DNA from: Maritalea myrionectae DSM 19524
Lineage (GTDB): Bacteria > Pseudomonadota > Alphaproteobacteria > Rhizobiales > Devosiaceae
DNA length: 64,000 nucleotides
NCBI RefSeq assembly: GCF_000423365.1
Contig: NZ_AUHV01000003.1
Span: 868,001-932,000 of the forward strand
Direction: 5' to 3'
Part shown: positions 55,855-64,000 of the stretch, piece after piece
Numbering within the stretch: position 1 is the first letter of the stretch
Layout: each line of letters opens with the position of its first letter
Notes under the pieces: generated by a model
The model's database searches: none
The model's input: only the letters and a program-made list of their open reading frames with translations
What the model was told of the DNA's origin: nothing
Program-made: the position numbers and the translations under genes

Positions 55855-55872
55855 ATTGACGTTAACGTCAAT
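55855..55872. promoter_or_regulatory. LiuR-like operator, fadD side
   Basis: ATTGACGTTAACGTCAAT, a perfect 18-base palindrome 59-76 bases before the fadD ATG. The ACGTTAACGT core resembles MerR/LiuR-family sites described for fatty-acid and branched-chain degradation genes in proteobacteria. Confidence 0.75.
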
Positions 55873-55930
55873 ATCTGAATATACTTTTGGGATCAGCGCA
55901 AGAGGGGGCGGCGCTAACGGGAGCGAAAAC

Positions 55931-57637
55931 ATGACCAAACAAACCGAGCATAAGCCATATCAACCGTGGGTTGAGCACTATCCGGACAATATCGACTATT
56001 ACGCGGAGATCGACACCACACCGGTTCCGGCCCGCATTGACCAAGCGGTGAAGGACCATGCGTCGCGTGTTGCGTTGGATTTTCTGGGCGCAGAGACGAC
56101 CTATGCTGAACTCGGTGATCAGATCGAGCGCATGGCAGGCGCACTGCAAAAAGAGCTTGGCATCAAAAAGGGCGATCGCATTGCCCTGTTATTGCCCAAT
56201 ACCCCGTTTTTTCCCGTCATGTACTATGCGGCGCTAAAAGTTGGCGCCTCCATCGTCAATTGCAACCCGCTCTATACCCACTCCGAGCTGGTGCACATTC
56301 TGAAAAATTCCGATGCCGACATTCTGGTCACCACCGACTTGAAGCTAACGCTGGAAAAAGCAGAAAAGTTGATGCAAGAAGGCATGGCGGATAAGCTGAT
56401 TGTTTCCCATTTCCCCAACGCCCTGCCTACTTTGAAAAAGTTCTTGTTCAAGATCTTTAAAGGCAAGGACCTCGCGTCGCTGACGGACGAAAAGATAAAG
56501 CAAAAACACCTCAATTGGCACGACCTATTGGAAAAAAATCTGAAGGCCGATCCAGTTCAGATCGATAAAGATGACATGGCGGTGCTGCAGTTCACCGGCG
56601 GCACAACCGGCATGCCCAAAGCTGCCGTGCTAACCCATGGCAACATTGCCGCTAACCTAACGCAAATCGATCTTTGGGGGGTTGATTTATTCCGCCCCGG
56701 CGCAACGTTGGCCGCAGTGCTCCCCTTCTTCCATATTTTTGCGATGACCGTGTGCATGAACACCCCGCTAACCAGCGGCGTGAAAGTGGCAATGTTGCCG
56801 CGCTATGAGCGCAAATCATTGCTGGAAATGATCAACCGCACAAAAGTGAGTATTTTGCCAGCGGTCCCCACCCTGTCTCACGCGTTGGCCACAGCGCCAG
56901 AACGCGAAAAATATGACCTCTCCAGCCTCAAGATCGGCATCTCCGGCGGCGCGGCCTTGCCCAATGAAACAAAAATCGCCTTTGCCAAAGCCACGGGCGG
57001 CCGCATTGCTGAGGGCTATGGCCTCACCGAAACATCGCCAGTTTTGTGTTGTTCACCTCTTTATGCGCCGAACAAGGATAACTCGATTGGCATGCCCCTT
57101 CCGGGCACCGATGTGCAGTTTGTTGACGTTGAAGACCCAACAAAATTTGTTGGACCTGGCGAGCGCGGCGAACTGGTTGCCAAGGGCCCGCAAGTGATGC
57201 CTGGCTATCTCGACAATGACGAAGCCAATAAAGAATCCTTCATCAATGGCTATTTCCGCACCGGTGACGTGGGTTATGTTGATGAAGAAGGTCACATCTA
57301 CATTGTTGACCGCATCAAAGACATTATCATTTGCTCCGGATTTAACGTTTATCCCCGCACCATTGAGGACGCGCTTTATCACCATGATGATGTGGACGAG
57401 TGCAACGTGATTGGTGTTGAGGACGAATATCGCGGCGAAGCACCAATTGCTTTCGTCAAGCGCGTTGAAGGGTCCAATCTGACCGAAGAAGAGCTCAACG
57501 ATTTTATCAAAAAATATTTGTCCAAAATCGAAATGCCACGCGAGATCATTTTCAAAAGCGAATTGCCTAAAACGTTGGTGGGCAAGCTATCGAAAAATGA
57601 ATTGCGCGACGAATATGAGAAGCTAAAGAAAAACTGA
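55931..57637 (+). CDS. fadD: Long-chain fatty acid-CoA ligase
   Basis: 568 aa; ATG 55931 with GGGAG upstream, as the frame open from 55856 runs through the operator. AMP-binding P-loop TGGTTGMPKAAVLTH (~219), GYGLTETSP, YFRTGDVGY, catalytic Lys near TLVGKLSK. Activates fatty acids with ATP and CoA. The TGA overlaps the merR ATG by one base (TGATG), so translation is coupled. Confidence 0.95.
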   Translation: MTKQTEHKPYQPWVEHYPDNIDYYAEIDTTPVPARIDQAVKDHASRVALDFLGAETTYAELGDQIERMAGALQKELGIKKGDRIALLLPNTPFFPVMYYAALKVGASIVNCNPLYTHSELVHILKNSDADILVTTDLKLTLEKAEKLMQEGMADKLIVSHFPNALPTLKKFLFKIFKGKDLASLTDEKIKQKHLNWHDLLEKNLKADPVQIDKDDMAVLQFTGGTTGMPKAAVLTHGNIAANLTQIDLWGVDLFRPGATLAAVLPFFHIFAMTVCMNTPLTSGVKVAMLPRYERKSLLEMINRTKVSILPAVPTLSHALATAPEREKYDLSSLKIGISGGAALPNETKIAFAKATGGRIAEGYGLTETSPVLCCSPLYAPNKDNSIGMPLPGTDVQFVDVEDPTKFVGPGERGELVAKGPQVMPGYLDNDEANKESFINGYFRTGDVGYVDEEGHIYIVDRIKDIIICSGFNVYPRTIEDALYHHDDVDECNVIGVEDEYRGEAPIAFVKRVEGSNLTEEELNDFIKKYLSKIEMPREIIFKSELPKTLVGKLSKNELRDEYEKLKKN

Positions 57638-58026
57638 TGGGCGAGCAAAACGAACTATTTGCCATCACCGAATTGGCAAAGGAATTTGATATCTCCACGC
57701 GAACCATAAGGTTTTATGAGTCCAAAGGGCTATTAAAACCGGATCGCGTGGGCACCACGCGCGTCTTTCGCCGCAGAGACCGCACACGACTTTTGCTGAT
57801 CTTGCGCGGCAAACGCCTTGGCTTTTCCCTCAAGGAAATCTCGGAATATTTGGAGCTGTATGACGCAGATGGGACCAAGACCGCGCAAACCCAACATTTG
57901 CTCAATCGCGTCAACTCACGGCTCGACCAACTCAAATCTCAACGAGATGACTTGGAAAATGCCATCGCTGAGTTGGAAGGCATGCGCGAATATGCCTTGG
58001 ATCAATTGAGCAAGAAAAGCGCCTAA
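57637..58026 (+). CDS. MerR-family regulator of the fad genes (LiuR-like)
   Basis: 129 aa: FAITELAKEFDISTRTIRFYESKGLLKPDRVGTTRVFRRRDRTRLLLILRGKRLGFSLKEISEYLELYD, then a dimerisation helix. ISTRTIRFYE...GLL.P.R.G.TR.F is the LiuR pattern. Coupled to fadD and the obvious reader of the two ACGTTAACGT palindromes upstream. Ligand unknown (an acyl-CoA or fatty acid is plausible). Overlaps the convergent pseudo-receiver gene by four bases. Confidence 0.85.
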   Translation: MGEQNELFAITELAKEFDISTRTIRFYESKGLLKPDRVGTTRVFRRRDRTRLLLILRGKRLGFSLKEISEYLELYDADGTKTAQTQHLLNRVNSRLDQLKSQRDDLENAIAELEGMREYALDQLSKKSA

Positions 58027-58613
58027 CTCGCCTCAGCTTCTGTACCGGCCAACTGAGACGCCTGATGGTCATAAATGTCCAGCATCCGCACGCCTTCGAA
58101 CGGATCACGCTGGATCAAATATTGTCGATAATCCGCCTCACCCTTGCGCCGCTCTTGATGATCCGCCTCGCGTTCCGCATGTCGGCGCCGATCTGGGCCG
58201 AAATAGGTGTCAGTCTCGAAATATTTCAACGGCCGACACAATTGGCGCTTGAGCCGATCGCCCATAAATTTGAGCGAGCAAGGAAATTGAACAATATCAT
58301 CCATGCCCAGGGCGATATAATCATCGATCTGCCGCCGCGATAAAGAACGAGCCAGCATGATCATTGGCGAAAAACGGTGCTTATCCAAATTGTGCCCGCG
58401 AATGGCGCGCATGACCCGCTTGAGCTCATTCTGATCGCTGGCGGGGGTGATAAAGCAAAATTGAAGCGGTCGGGAAAATGGAACGAGCGCCAAAGCCTTG
58501 GCATCCGTGATGTGTTCGATATGGGCAAAGCCGATTTCAGATAAAACGCTGTTGCAGCTTTTGGTCCATGCGCTGTTCGCGCATATAATAAACGCACTAC
58601 TTCTATTAAACAT
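58023..58613 (-). CDS. Pseudo-receiver protein A with GPDRR tail
   Basis: 196 aa, unrecognised beyond a receiver-like fold: alternating strands SAFIICAN, LQFCFITP and helices; MIMLARSLSRRQIDDYIALGMDDIVQFPC corresponds to the beta4-alpha4-beta5 end of a REC domain, but K of the usual KP is replaced (QFPC) and the phosphorylatable Asp (DD.ML.D) is not evident at FITPASD. The tail reads TDTYFGPDRRRHAEREAD..ERR. Paralogue of the next gene. Cytoplasmic, no kinase nearby. Function unknown. Confidence 0.6.
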   Translation of the reverse strand: MFNRSSAFIICANSAWTKSCNSVLSEIGFAHIEHITDAKALALVPFSRPLQFCFITPASDQNELKRVMRAIRGHNLDKHRFSPMIMLARSLSRRQIDDYIALGMDDIVQFPCSLKFMGDRLKRQLCRPLKYFETDTYFGPDRRRHAEREADHQERRKGEADYRQYLIQRDPFEGVRMLDIYDHQASQLAGTEAEAS

Positions 58614-58658
58614 GTCAAAAAACTAAATTCGTTAAAATATAAAAATAGCGTACATCGC

Positions 58659-58743
58659 AATTCGTTAGCGAATTACAAAGACATGCCGACAAATGCAGTA
58701 AAGTTGATGTTTAACGGTAGTCTACGGCTTTTCCCCAAGCCGT
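58659..58743. other. Two hairpins between pseudo-receivers B and A
   Basis: AATTCG-TTAG-CGAATT (58659-58674) and ACGGCTT-N6-AAGCCGT (58724-58743). Neither has a following T-run, so processing or attenuation structures rather than clear terminators. Confidence 0.4.
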
Positions 58744-58751
58744 AATCACGC

Positions 58752-59339
58752 CTAGATCTCGATTTGATCTGCCTCTTCAACATCATTTGGATCAAATCTT
58801 TGTACATCCATAACGGCAACCCCATAGTCGGGATTGCGAATGAATGTGCGCCGCTCATAGGCACGGGTGCCGAAGCGGGGGGCCCGGCCTGCATCCCCCT
58901 CAAAAAAGGCGCGGCGATCCGGCCCGAAATAATTATCCGTGATGAAATAGGAAATGGGGTTCATCAATTGCACATGCATGCGATGGCGCAACATGCCCTT
59001 GGTACACGGAAATTGAATGACATCGTCAAACCCCAATTCCACCATTTGCCGCAATTGGGTTTCCACCAACTCGCGCGCCATCAATATGGCCGGGGAATAT
59101 TTAACATCACCATGGGGAAACATGCGCAAAATGCGCAAAGACTTTTTCATGAATTGCAAGCCAACCGCTTGCTGGAAGAAAACAAAGTTTACTTTGTCCG
59201 GGTCCAGTGCCCCTTCCAAATGATCAACATTTGCAACGATCTCAACGTGTCCCACGCCGAGACTACTTAAATTGTCTCGAAATGCATTTGGCCATGCGCC
59301 CGATTCCGCGCAAACAATCGCTATTGTTCTATCCAGCAT
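58752..59339 (-). CDS. Pseudo-receiver protein B with GPDRR tail
   Basis: 195 aa, paralogue of protein A. Shared core: SP.ILMAREL...Q...M.ELGFDDVIQFPC.......R...QL..PI.YF.TDNYFGPDRR...., then YERRTFIRNPDYGVAVMDVQ. First strand TIAIVCAES; the position of the phospho-Asp reads NFVFFQQ, no Asp. Hairpin ACGGCTT/AAGCCGT lies between B and A. B is the upstream gene. Function unknown. Confidence 0.6.
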   Translation of the reverse strand: MLDRTIAIVCAESGAWPNAFRDNLSSLGVGHVEIVANVDHLEGALDPDKVNFVFFQQAVGLQFMKKSLRILRMFPHGDVKYSPAILMARELVETQLRQMVELGFDDVIQFPCTKGMLRHRMHVQLMNPISYFITDNYFGPDRRAFFEGDAGRAPRFGTRAYERRTFIRNPDYGVAVMDVQRFDPNDVEEADQIEI

Positions 59340-59452
59340 TTAACAGCCCGGCAATTTTACAGCATCAATATCTATTTATATTTGAATAAAATACAACTTA
59401 AAATTACCTACTCGCCTGCTTTTCCTCCGTTTTATCGCACAATAAAACCAAT

Positions 59453-59476
59453 TGACCAGTTTTGCATTTTTGGTCA
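59453..59476. promoter_or_regulatory. Dyad TGACCA-N12-TGGTCA upstream of the TetR gene
   Basis: Perfect 6-base arms spaced by 12, about 30 bases before the tetR-type start, in the gap divergent to pseudo-receiver B. Candidate TetR operator. Confidence 0.5.
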
Positions 59477-59507
59477 TATTGTCAGAAATTGAGTCTTGAA
59501 TGGGATT

Positions 59508-60239
59508 ATGGCGCAGATGACGGCACCGAATTTATTGGCCACTCAGAACATAAGCGAGCGCGAAAAGCTGATTTTCGACGCCACGGAACGTTTGCTGGGC
59601 AAATTCGGCTATGACAAAACCACCGTCGCAGACATCGCCAAAGAAGCAGGCATTTCCAAAGGCGCGATCTATCTCCATTTCAAATCGAAAGACGATTTGA
59701 TTGAAAGACTGCTGATCCACGCCATGCTCGGCTTTTCGGCCAATTGGTTTGGCGCCATCGAGGCTGATCCTCAAGGTGGATTGATCGGCAACATGTATCT
59801 CAACATGCTCAAAGTGATCGACCAAACCCCGCTAATGGCCGTAATCATGCGCCAGGACGGGGCCATATTGGGGAACTACCTCAAGAAAAAAGACAATTTC
59901 TTTGTCAAAAACCAGCGTCAGGGCATGCGCCACGAATTTGTGGCAATGATGCAAGCCGCCGGGGCCATCCGGCAGGACCTCGACCCCAAGGTCGTGGCCC
60001 ACATTATGGATATGATCAGCTTTGGCATGGTCACGATTGCCGAATTTGTCCCCACAGAACAGATCCCCCCCACCGATGAAGTGATCAAAGGCATTGCCGA
60101 TTTCATGCATCGGGCGCTCACCCCTGAACAGGGTGCCGATAGCGAAACGGGCAAACGAATTTTGCGCCAGCTTTATGCTGAGGCCCAAAAGGATTTTCTC
60201 GCCGCACAACAAGCAGACGCGGCGCAAAAGGAGAGTTAG
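59508..60239 (+). CDS. TetR-family regulator
   Basis: 243 aa if started at ATG 59508 (also possible: TTG 59496 or ATG 59517). N-terminal HTH: KLIFDATERLLGKFGYDKTTVADIAKEAGISKGAIYLHFKSKDDLIERL. C-terminal ligand domain not recognised. Directly abuts the ABC ATPase gene, so it probably controls its own operon. Confidence 0.88.
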   Translation: MAQMTAPNLLATQNISEREKLIFDATERLLGKFGYDKTTVADIAKEAGISKGAIYLHFKSKDDLIERLLIHAMLGFSANWFGAIEADPQGGLIGNMYLNMLKVIDQTPLMAVIMRQDGAILGNYLKKKDNFFVKNQRQGMRHEFVAMMQAAGAIRQDLDPKVVAHIMDMISFGMVTIAEFVPTEQIPPTDEVIKGIADFMHRALTPEQGADSETGKRILRQLYAEAQKDFLAAQQADAAQKES

Positions 60240-61100
60240 ATGATTACGGTCAACAATTTAGAGTTTGCTTATCAAGGCGCCGCAAAAGACACGTTGCACG
60301 GCCTGGATTTCAACATCGCCAAAGGCGAGATATTTGGTTTTCTTGGCCCATCCGGCTCCGGCAAATCCACCACCCAGAAAATCCTGATCGGCCTGCTGAA
60401 AGACTATCGCGGCTCCATCAAGGTGATGGACAAGGAAGTGCGCGATTGGGACAATTCGCTCTATGAGAAAATTGGCGTGTCATTTGAATTGCCCAATCAT
60501 TATCTCAAGCTCACCGCCCTTGAAAATCTGGAACACTTTGCCGGTTTTTATAAGCACATCGAATTTGATCCAAAAACCGTGCTCGAATGGGTCGATCTTT
60601 CTGATGATGCGGACAAGCTGACTGCCGAATTTTCAAAAGGCATGAAAATTCGCCTGAATGTCGCCCGCGCCCTGATGCACGATCCCAAAATACTGTTTTT
60701 GGATGAGCCCACTTCCGGCCTCGACCCGGTGAACGCAAAGCGCATCAAAGACTTGGTGTTAAAGCTGCGCGCCAACGGCACCACCATTTTTGTCACCACC
60801 CACAATATGACATTGGCGGATGAATTGTGCGACCGCGTGGCCTTCATCACCAACGGCAAAATTTCCACCATTGATGCGCCAGAAAAACTCAAAGCCAAAT
60901 ATGGCCGGCGCAGTGTGCGGGTGGAATATGTCGATAATGACAATCTCGCCAGCACTGAATTCGAGTTGGACGGTCTAGGCAAAAACCAGGATTTTATGCA
61001 GCTCATCCAATCGGGCAATCGCATTGAGCGCATCCACACCCAAGAAACAACGCTCGATAATATTTTCATCGAAGTCACGGGCAAGGAATTGGTGCGATGA
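60240..61100 (+). CDS. ABC-2 exporter ATPase
   Basis: 286 aa. Walker A GPSGSGKSTT (~38), signature FSKGMK in place of LSGGQ (common in ABC-2 exporters), Walker B KILFLDEPTSGLDP, H-loop TTHN. AAGGAGAG before ATG. ATGA overlap with the first permease. Drives the two-permease exporter. Confidence 0.92.
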   Translation: MITVNNLEFAYQGAAKDTLHGLDFNIAKGEIFGFLGPSGSGKSTTQKILIGLLKDYRGSIKVMDKEVRDWDNSLYEKIGVSFELPNHYLKLTALENLEHFAGFYKHIEFDPKTVLEWVDLSDDADKLTAEFSKGMKIRLNVARALMHDPKILFLDEPTSGLDPVNAKRIKDLVLKLRANGTTIFVTTHNMTLADELCDRVAFITNGKISTIDAPEKLKAKYGRRSVRVEYVDNDNLASTEFELDGLGKNQDFMQLIQSGNRIERIHTQETTLDNIFIEVTGKELVR

Positions 61101-61822
61101 CCCGTTTTTGGCACGAATTTAAAACCGATGTGCGGGTGCAGTTTCGCAACAAGCTCTATCACATCGGCATTATCATCGCGCTTTTGCTGGCGCTGGTCCT
61201 GTCGCAATTGGTGACAATGGCGCAACTGGCCTTCGCCTTTCCGGCCATTGTCGTGCTGATCATTGGCGGCACAACCATGCTCTATGTGGCGGGCATGGTG
61301 ATCTTTGAAAAAGATGAAGGCACCATCGCCGCAGCGATTGTCACGCCCTTGAAGGACGTGGAATATATTGCCGCAAAAACCGTATCGCTGGTGACCCTCG
61401 CCACCTTCGAAACCTTCTTGGCACTGGCGGGCGCTGTGGCCATTCTGGCGTTCAAGGAGCCGATCATTTGGCCAAACCCATTGTGGCTTGTCATTGGCAC
61501 CGCCAGCGTTGGCATTGTTTATACGCTGGTGGGGCTGGCGATGGTGGTGCGCTACAAATCCATCACCGAATTTTTGATCCCTATGGCTGTTGTGGCAGTC
61601 ACCTTGCAAATGCCCTTTTTATATTTCTTCGGCCTGGTGGAGCATTGGAGCCTGCTGATTATCCCCACAAGCGCCCCCACCATGGTGATTATGGGCGCCT
61701 ATCGCGACCTTGTTATGTGGGAACAGCTTTACGCGCTTGGCTACACCGGCGCGCTGCTCATTGGGTTAAGCATCTGGGCCAAAGCCGCGTTCCACAAACA
61801 CATTATTTCACGGATGGGATAG
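61097..61822 (+). CDS. ABC-2 exporter permease 1
   Basis: 241 aa, about six helices (HIGIIIALLLALVLSQL, FPAIVVLIIGGTTMLYVAGMVIF...). ABC-2/fluoroquinolone-export-like permease pattern FEKDEGTIAAAIVTPLKDVEYIAAKTVSL. Partner of the ATPase and the following permease. Confidence 0.86.
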   Translation: MTRFWHEFKTDVRVQFRNKLYHIGIIIALLLALVLSQLVTMAQLAFAFPAIVVLIIGGTTMLYVAGMVIFEKDEGTIAAAIVTPLKDVEYIAAKTVSLVTLATFETFLALAGAVAILAFKEPIIWPNPLWLVIGTASVGIVYTLVGLAMVVRYKSITEFLIPMAVVAVTLQMPFLYFFGLVEHWSLLIIPTSAPTMVIMGAYRDLVMWEQLYALGYTGALLIGLSIWAKAAFHKHIISRMG

Positions 61823-61826
61823 GACC

Positions 61827-62594
61827 ATGCAACTCACCGCCACCCTCAACAGATTGATCCGCACGGATCTCAAGCTGATCTCGCGCGACAGCTTTTTGTT
61901 GCTGATGTTCAGCTTTCTTATTGTCATTTCCCTGGTGATCCGCTTCGCCCTGCCCGCGCTCGATACGCATCTTCAATCCATTGGCGTGATGCCCGGCCCC
62001 AATATTGCGGAACCGCTTTCGACTTACTTTCCGCTTTTGATTGGCTATTTGATCGTTTTCCAAGGCATGTTGTTGGCCGGGGCCATTTATGGCTTCTTGC
62101 TGCTCGACGAGAAAGAAGATCACACCTTGGTGGCCATGCAAGTCACCCCCGTCAAACTCAGCCATTTTATCGGCTTCCGCCTGATCACCCCTGCGGTTTT
62201 AAGCTTCGTTGCCTTTTTCGGCATGATGTGGATCGTGGACATGCATATACCGCCGCTGTTGCCCGCCATCGCTATTGCCTTTTCCGCGAGCTTCGCCGCC
62301 CCGATAACTGCCCTGTTTTACGCAGTCTTTGCGCAAAACAAATTGCAAGGCTTCGGCATTGCCAAATTTACGTCAGTGGCGGGGTGGGTCATTTTGGCGG
62401 GCTGGTTTATCCCCCAACCATTTGATTGGCTCGCGGGCATTTTCCCACCCTTTTTCTCCACCAAGGCCTATTGGATGGTGCTTGATGGCAACCCGAATTG
62501 GTGGATCGCTATCCTATTGGGGATCGTCGGCCAATCCGCGTTGATTTTGGTGATGCTGTCGATGCTGCGCAAAAACCTGCAGCGCCTCGTTTAG
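61827..62594 (+). CDS. ABC-2 exporter permease 2
   Basis: 255 aa, about six helices. LLDEKEDHTLVAMQVTPVKLSHFIGFRLITPAVLSF mirrors permease 1. Four bases after permease 1; stop overlaps the gdhA stop on the other strand by four bases. Export of a drug or lipid-like compound is likely; substrate unknown. Confidence 0.85.
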   Translation: MQLTATLNRLIRTDLKLISRDSFLLLMFSFLIVISLVIRFALPALDTHLQSIGVMPGPNIAEPLSTYFPLLIGYLIVFQGMLLAGAIYGFLLLDEKEDHTLVAMQVTPVKLSHFIGFRLITPAVLSFVAFFGMMWIVDMHIPPLLPAIAIAFSASFAAPITALFYAVFAQNKLQGFGIAKFTSVAGWVILAGWFIPQPFDWLAGIFPPFFSTKAYWMVLDGNPNWWIAILLGIVGQSALILVMLSMLRKNLQRLV

Positions 62595-63919
62595 ATCACG
62601 CCATAGGTCAGCATCGCCTCGGCCACCCGCTTAAACCCGGCAATATTCGCACCTTGAATATAGTCGGGTTTATCAGCGTCCTGGGCACATTCAACACAGT
62701 CGTGGTGAATTTGCTTCATAATTTTGCGCAGCTTTTTATCAACCTTTTTGGCAGACCAGGACAAGTGCATCGCATTTTGGCTGCGCTCAAGGCCAGAAAC
62801 CGCAACGCCCCCCGCATTGGCCGCCTTGGCCGGGGCGATCAAAATACCAGCCTCACGTGCTTGGGCCCGCGCCTCTGCCTCCAGCGGCATGTTTGCCGCC
62901 TCGCAAATGATCTTCAGGCTGCCGTCGAGCATTTGGTCCATATCTTCACCGCTCACTTCGTTTTGCGTCGCAGCCGGAATAGCAACATCAAAATCTTCGC
63001 CCCACGGCTTCTTGCCCTCATGATAGCGCACATTCTCACCATCAAAATCGCCTAAAGCGCCATTCTCCATCTCTTTAAGTTGGATAATCTTTTTCAACTC
63101 TTCAGCACTAAATCCGTCATCTTTGACGATATAGCCCTTACTGTCTGACAAGGTGATCACTTTTGCGTCGCGCTCAACCAGCTTTTGCGCGGTATAAAGC
63201 GCCACATTGCCCGCCCCGGACACGGCACACCGTTTGCCATCGATCTCATCATCACGATGGGCCAGCATATTCATCAAAAAATAGACGCAGCCATAACCCG
63301 TGGCTTCCTTACGAACGCAGCTGCCCCCGAACCCGGGGTTTTTGCCCGTCAACACCGCTTCGTGCTGTCCGGTCAATTGCTTGTAAGCGCCGTACAAATA
63401 GCCGATTTCACGATTCCCAACACCGATATCTCCGGCGGGCACATCGCGGTTGGCACCAATATGGGTGTAAAGACCTTGCATAAAGGCCTGGCAAAACCGC
63501 ATCACTTCATGTTCGCTTTTGCCTTTGGGATCAAAGTCTGATCCCCCCTTTCCGCCACCCATCGGCAAGCGGGTCAGCGCATTTTTGAAAGTTTGTTCAA
63601 AGCCCAAAAACTTAAACGTGTCCAACCGCACATTCGGGTGAAAGCGCAACCCACCCTTATAGGGGCCAAGGGCGTTGTTATATTGCACGCGCCAGCCATT
63701 ATTGATCTGCACATTGCCACCGTCATCGAGCCAGGTGACGCGAAACTGGATCACACGATCCGGCACCAAAAGCCGCTCAAAAATGCGCGCGTCGACATAT
63801 TTGTCATGATCGCGGACAAGGGGAACCACTTCATCAGCCACTTCTTTGACGGCTTGATGAAATTCCACTTCCTCAGGCGTTTTCTGTTTTAATGTCTCAA
63901 TAATTTGGTCAATATCCAT
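62591..63919 (-). CDS. gdhA: NADP-specific glutamate dehydrogenase
   Basis: 442 aa, hexameric NADP-dependent type. Substrate Lys region LPMGGGKGGSDFDPKGKS, DVPAGDIGVGNREIGYLYG, Rossmann VSGAGNVALYTAQKL. Makes glutamate from 2-oxoglutarate and ammonium with NADPH. Complements amtB-glnK elsewhere in the window. Upstream 80 bases run to the window edge. Confidence 0.97.
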   Translation of the reverse strand: MDIDQIIETLKQKTPEEVEFHQAVKEVADEVVPLVRDHDKYVDARIFERLLVPDRVIQFRVTWLDDGGNVQINNGWRVQYNNALGPYKGGLRFHPNVRLDTFKFLGFEQTFKNALTRLPMGGGKGGSDFDPKGKSEHEVMRFCQAFMQGLYTHIGANRDVPAGDIGVGNREIGYLYGAYKQLTGQHEAVLTGKNPGFGGSCVRKEATGYGCVYFLMNMLAHRDDEIDGKRCAVSGAGNVALYTAQKLVERDAKVITLSDSKGYIVKDDGFSAEELKKIIQLKEMENGALGDFDGENVRYHEGKKPWGEDFDVAIPAATQNEVSGEDMDQMLDGSLKIICEAANMPLEAEARAQAREAGILIAPAKAANAGGVAVSGLERSQNAMHLSWSAKKVDKKLRKIMKQIHHDCVECAQDADKPDYIQGANIAGFKRVAEAMLTYGVI

Positions 63920-64000
63920 TAAACAACTCCTGTCGCAACGATCGCGTGAAAACGTATGGGGTGATCAAACAACGTGTCGCGTTCGTACAAGGATCAAAAT

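Larger units (their letters stand above)
55600..55930. other. 331-base divergent fad control region
   Basis: No ORF of note. Contains two LiuR-like palindromes (55735-55752 and 55855-55872), one on each side, and presumably both promoters. Confidence 0.8.

Noticed and set aside
55852-55865. CtrA box in the fad region
   Set aside because: TTAA-N6-TTAA, wrong spacing; it is part of the LiuR-like palindrome.
1-64000. Mobile elements, CRISPR, tRNA or rRNA
   Set aside because: No transposase-like product, no repeat-spacer array and no tRNA cloverleaf noticed on either strand by eye; a tRNAscan/Infernal run would settle the RNA part.

Overview
The window is a gene-dense chromosomal segment of an alphaproteobacterium, most likely a member of the Hyphomicrobiales (Rhizobiales) with moderate GC. 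The pointers are lineage-typical small families (RcdA/DUF1465, GapR/DUF2312, DUF1192, DUF1013, DUF465, aa3-type oxidase subunit IV), cysteine-free L31 and L36, and CtrA-type TTAA-N7-TTAA boxes. A marine Devosiaceae/Maritalea-like bacterium is a guess, not a result. I see no rRNA, tRNA, CRISPR array, insertion sequence or prophage. Nearly everything is core or near-core genome.

Layout. 1-6 kb (+): 3' end of class II aldolase, a degenerate ThiE-like protein, a Sel1-repeat protein, EF-P, inositol monophosphatase, and a MotA/TolQ-like plus MotB/OmpA-like envelope pair. 6-12 kb: an MsbA-type ABC exporter, L31, RcdA, a non-coding region with a candidate small RNA under a CtrA-like box, a DUF2029 membrane glycosyltransferase-like protein, an amidase and DUF1192. 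12-20 kb: quinone oxidoreductase, DUF1013 protein, KefF-like/KefB-like K+ efflux pair, TauE/SafE exporter, two divergent DUF465 proteins, purE-purK and rpsU. 20-24 kb (-): FrnE-like thiol oxidoreductase, then an unrecognised pair made of a secreted HELGH protein and a membrane-embedded alpha/beta hydrolase. 24-30 kb: MarR/cytochrome b561 divergon with two evenly phased palindromic operators, the three-gene proton-translocating transhydrogenase, aa3 oxidase subunit IV, oligoendopeptidase F and a CPBP protease remnant. 30-40 kb (+): an NtrC-like response regulator lacking GAFTGA, an L,D-transpeptidase, a DUF882 protein, dxs, GapR (-), DUF1036 and pyruvate kinase. 40-44 kb: amtB-glnK in the reverse of the classical order, a MerR/CMD operon, an HDAC-family amidohydrolase and L36. 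44-50 kb (-): an oppA-B-C-DF peptide importer with a fused ATPase. 50-58 kb: a complete beta-oxidation regulon, fadE-fadJ-fadI (-) divergent from fadD-merR (+), with two copies of a LiuR-like palindrome between them. 58-64 kb: two tandem pseudo-receiver proteins, a TetR-controlled ABC-2 exporter and NADP-glutamate dehydrogenase.

How the genes fit together. The fad divergon is a self-contained regulon: FadD activates fatty acids, FadE/FadJ/FadI degrade them, and the MerR protein encoded with fadD is the natural reader of the palindromes. AmtB, GlnK and GdhA cover ammonium uptake and assimilation. The 30-35 kb block is envelope oriented (L,D-transpeptidase, DUF882 protein). RcdA, GapR and three TTAA-N7-TTAA matches, two of them well placed, hint at wiring to the CtrA cell-cycle circuit.

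I find no strong candidate for a new multi-gene defence or biosynthetic system. The best leads for undescribed biology are the CtrA-box small RNA beside rcdA, the GAFTGA-less NtrC-like regulator, the tandem pseudo-receivers, and the hydrolase/HELGH pair.
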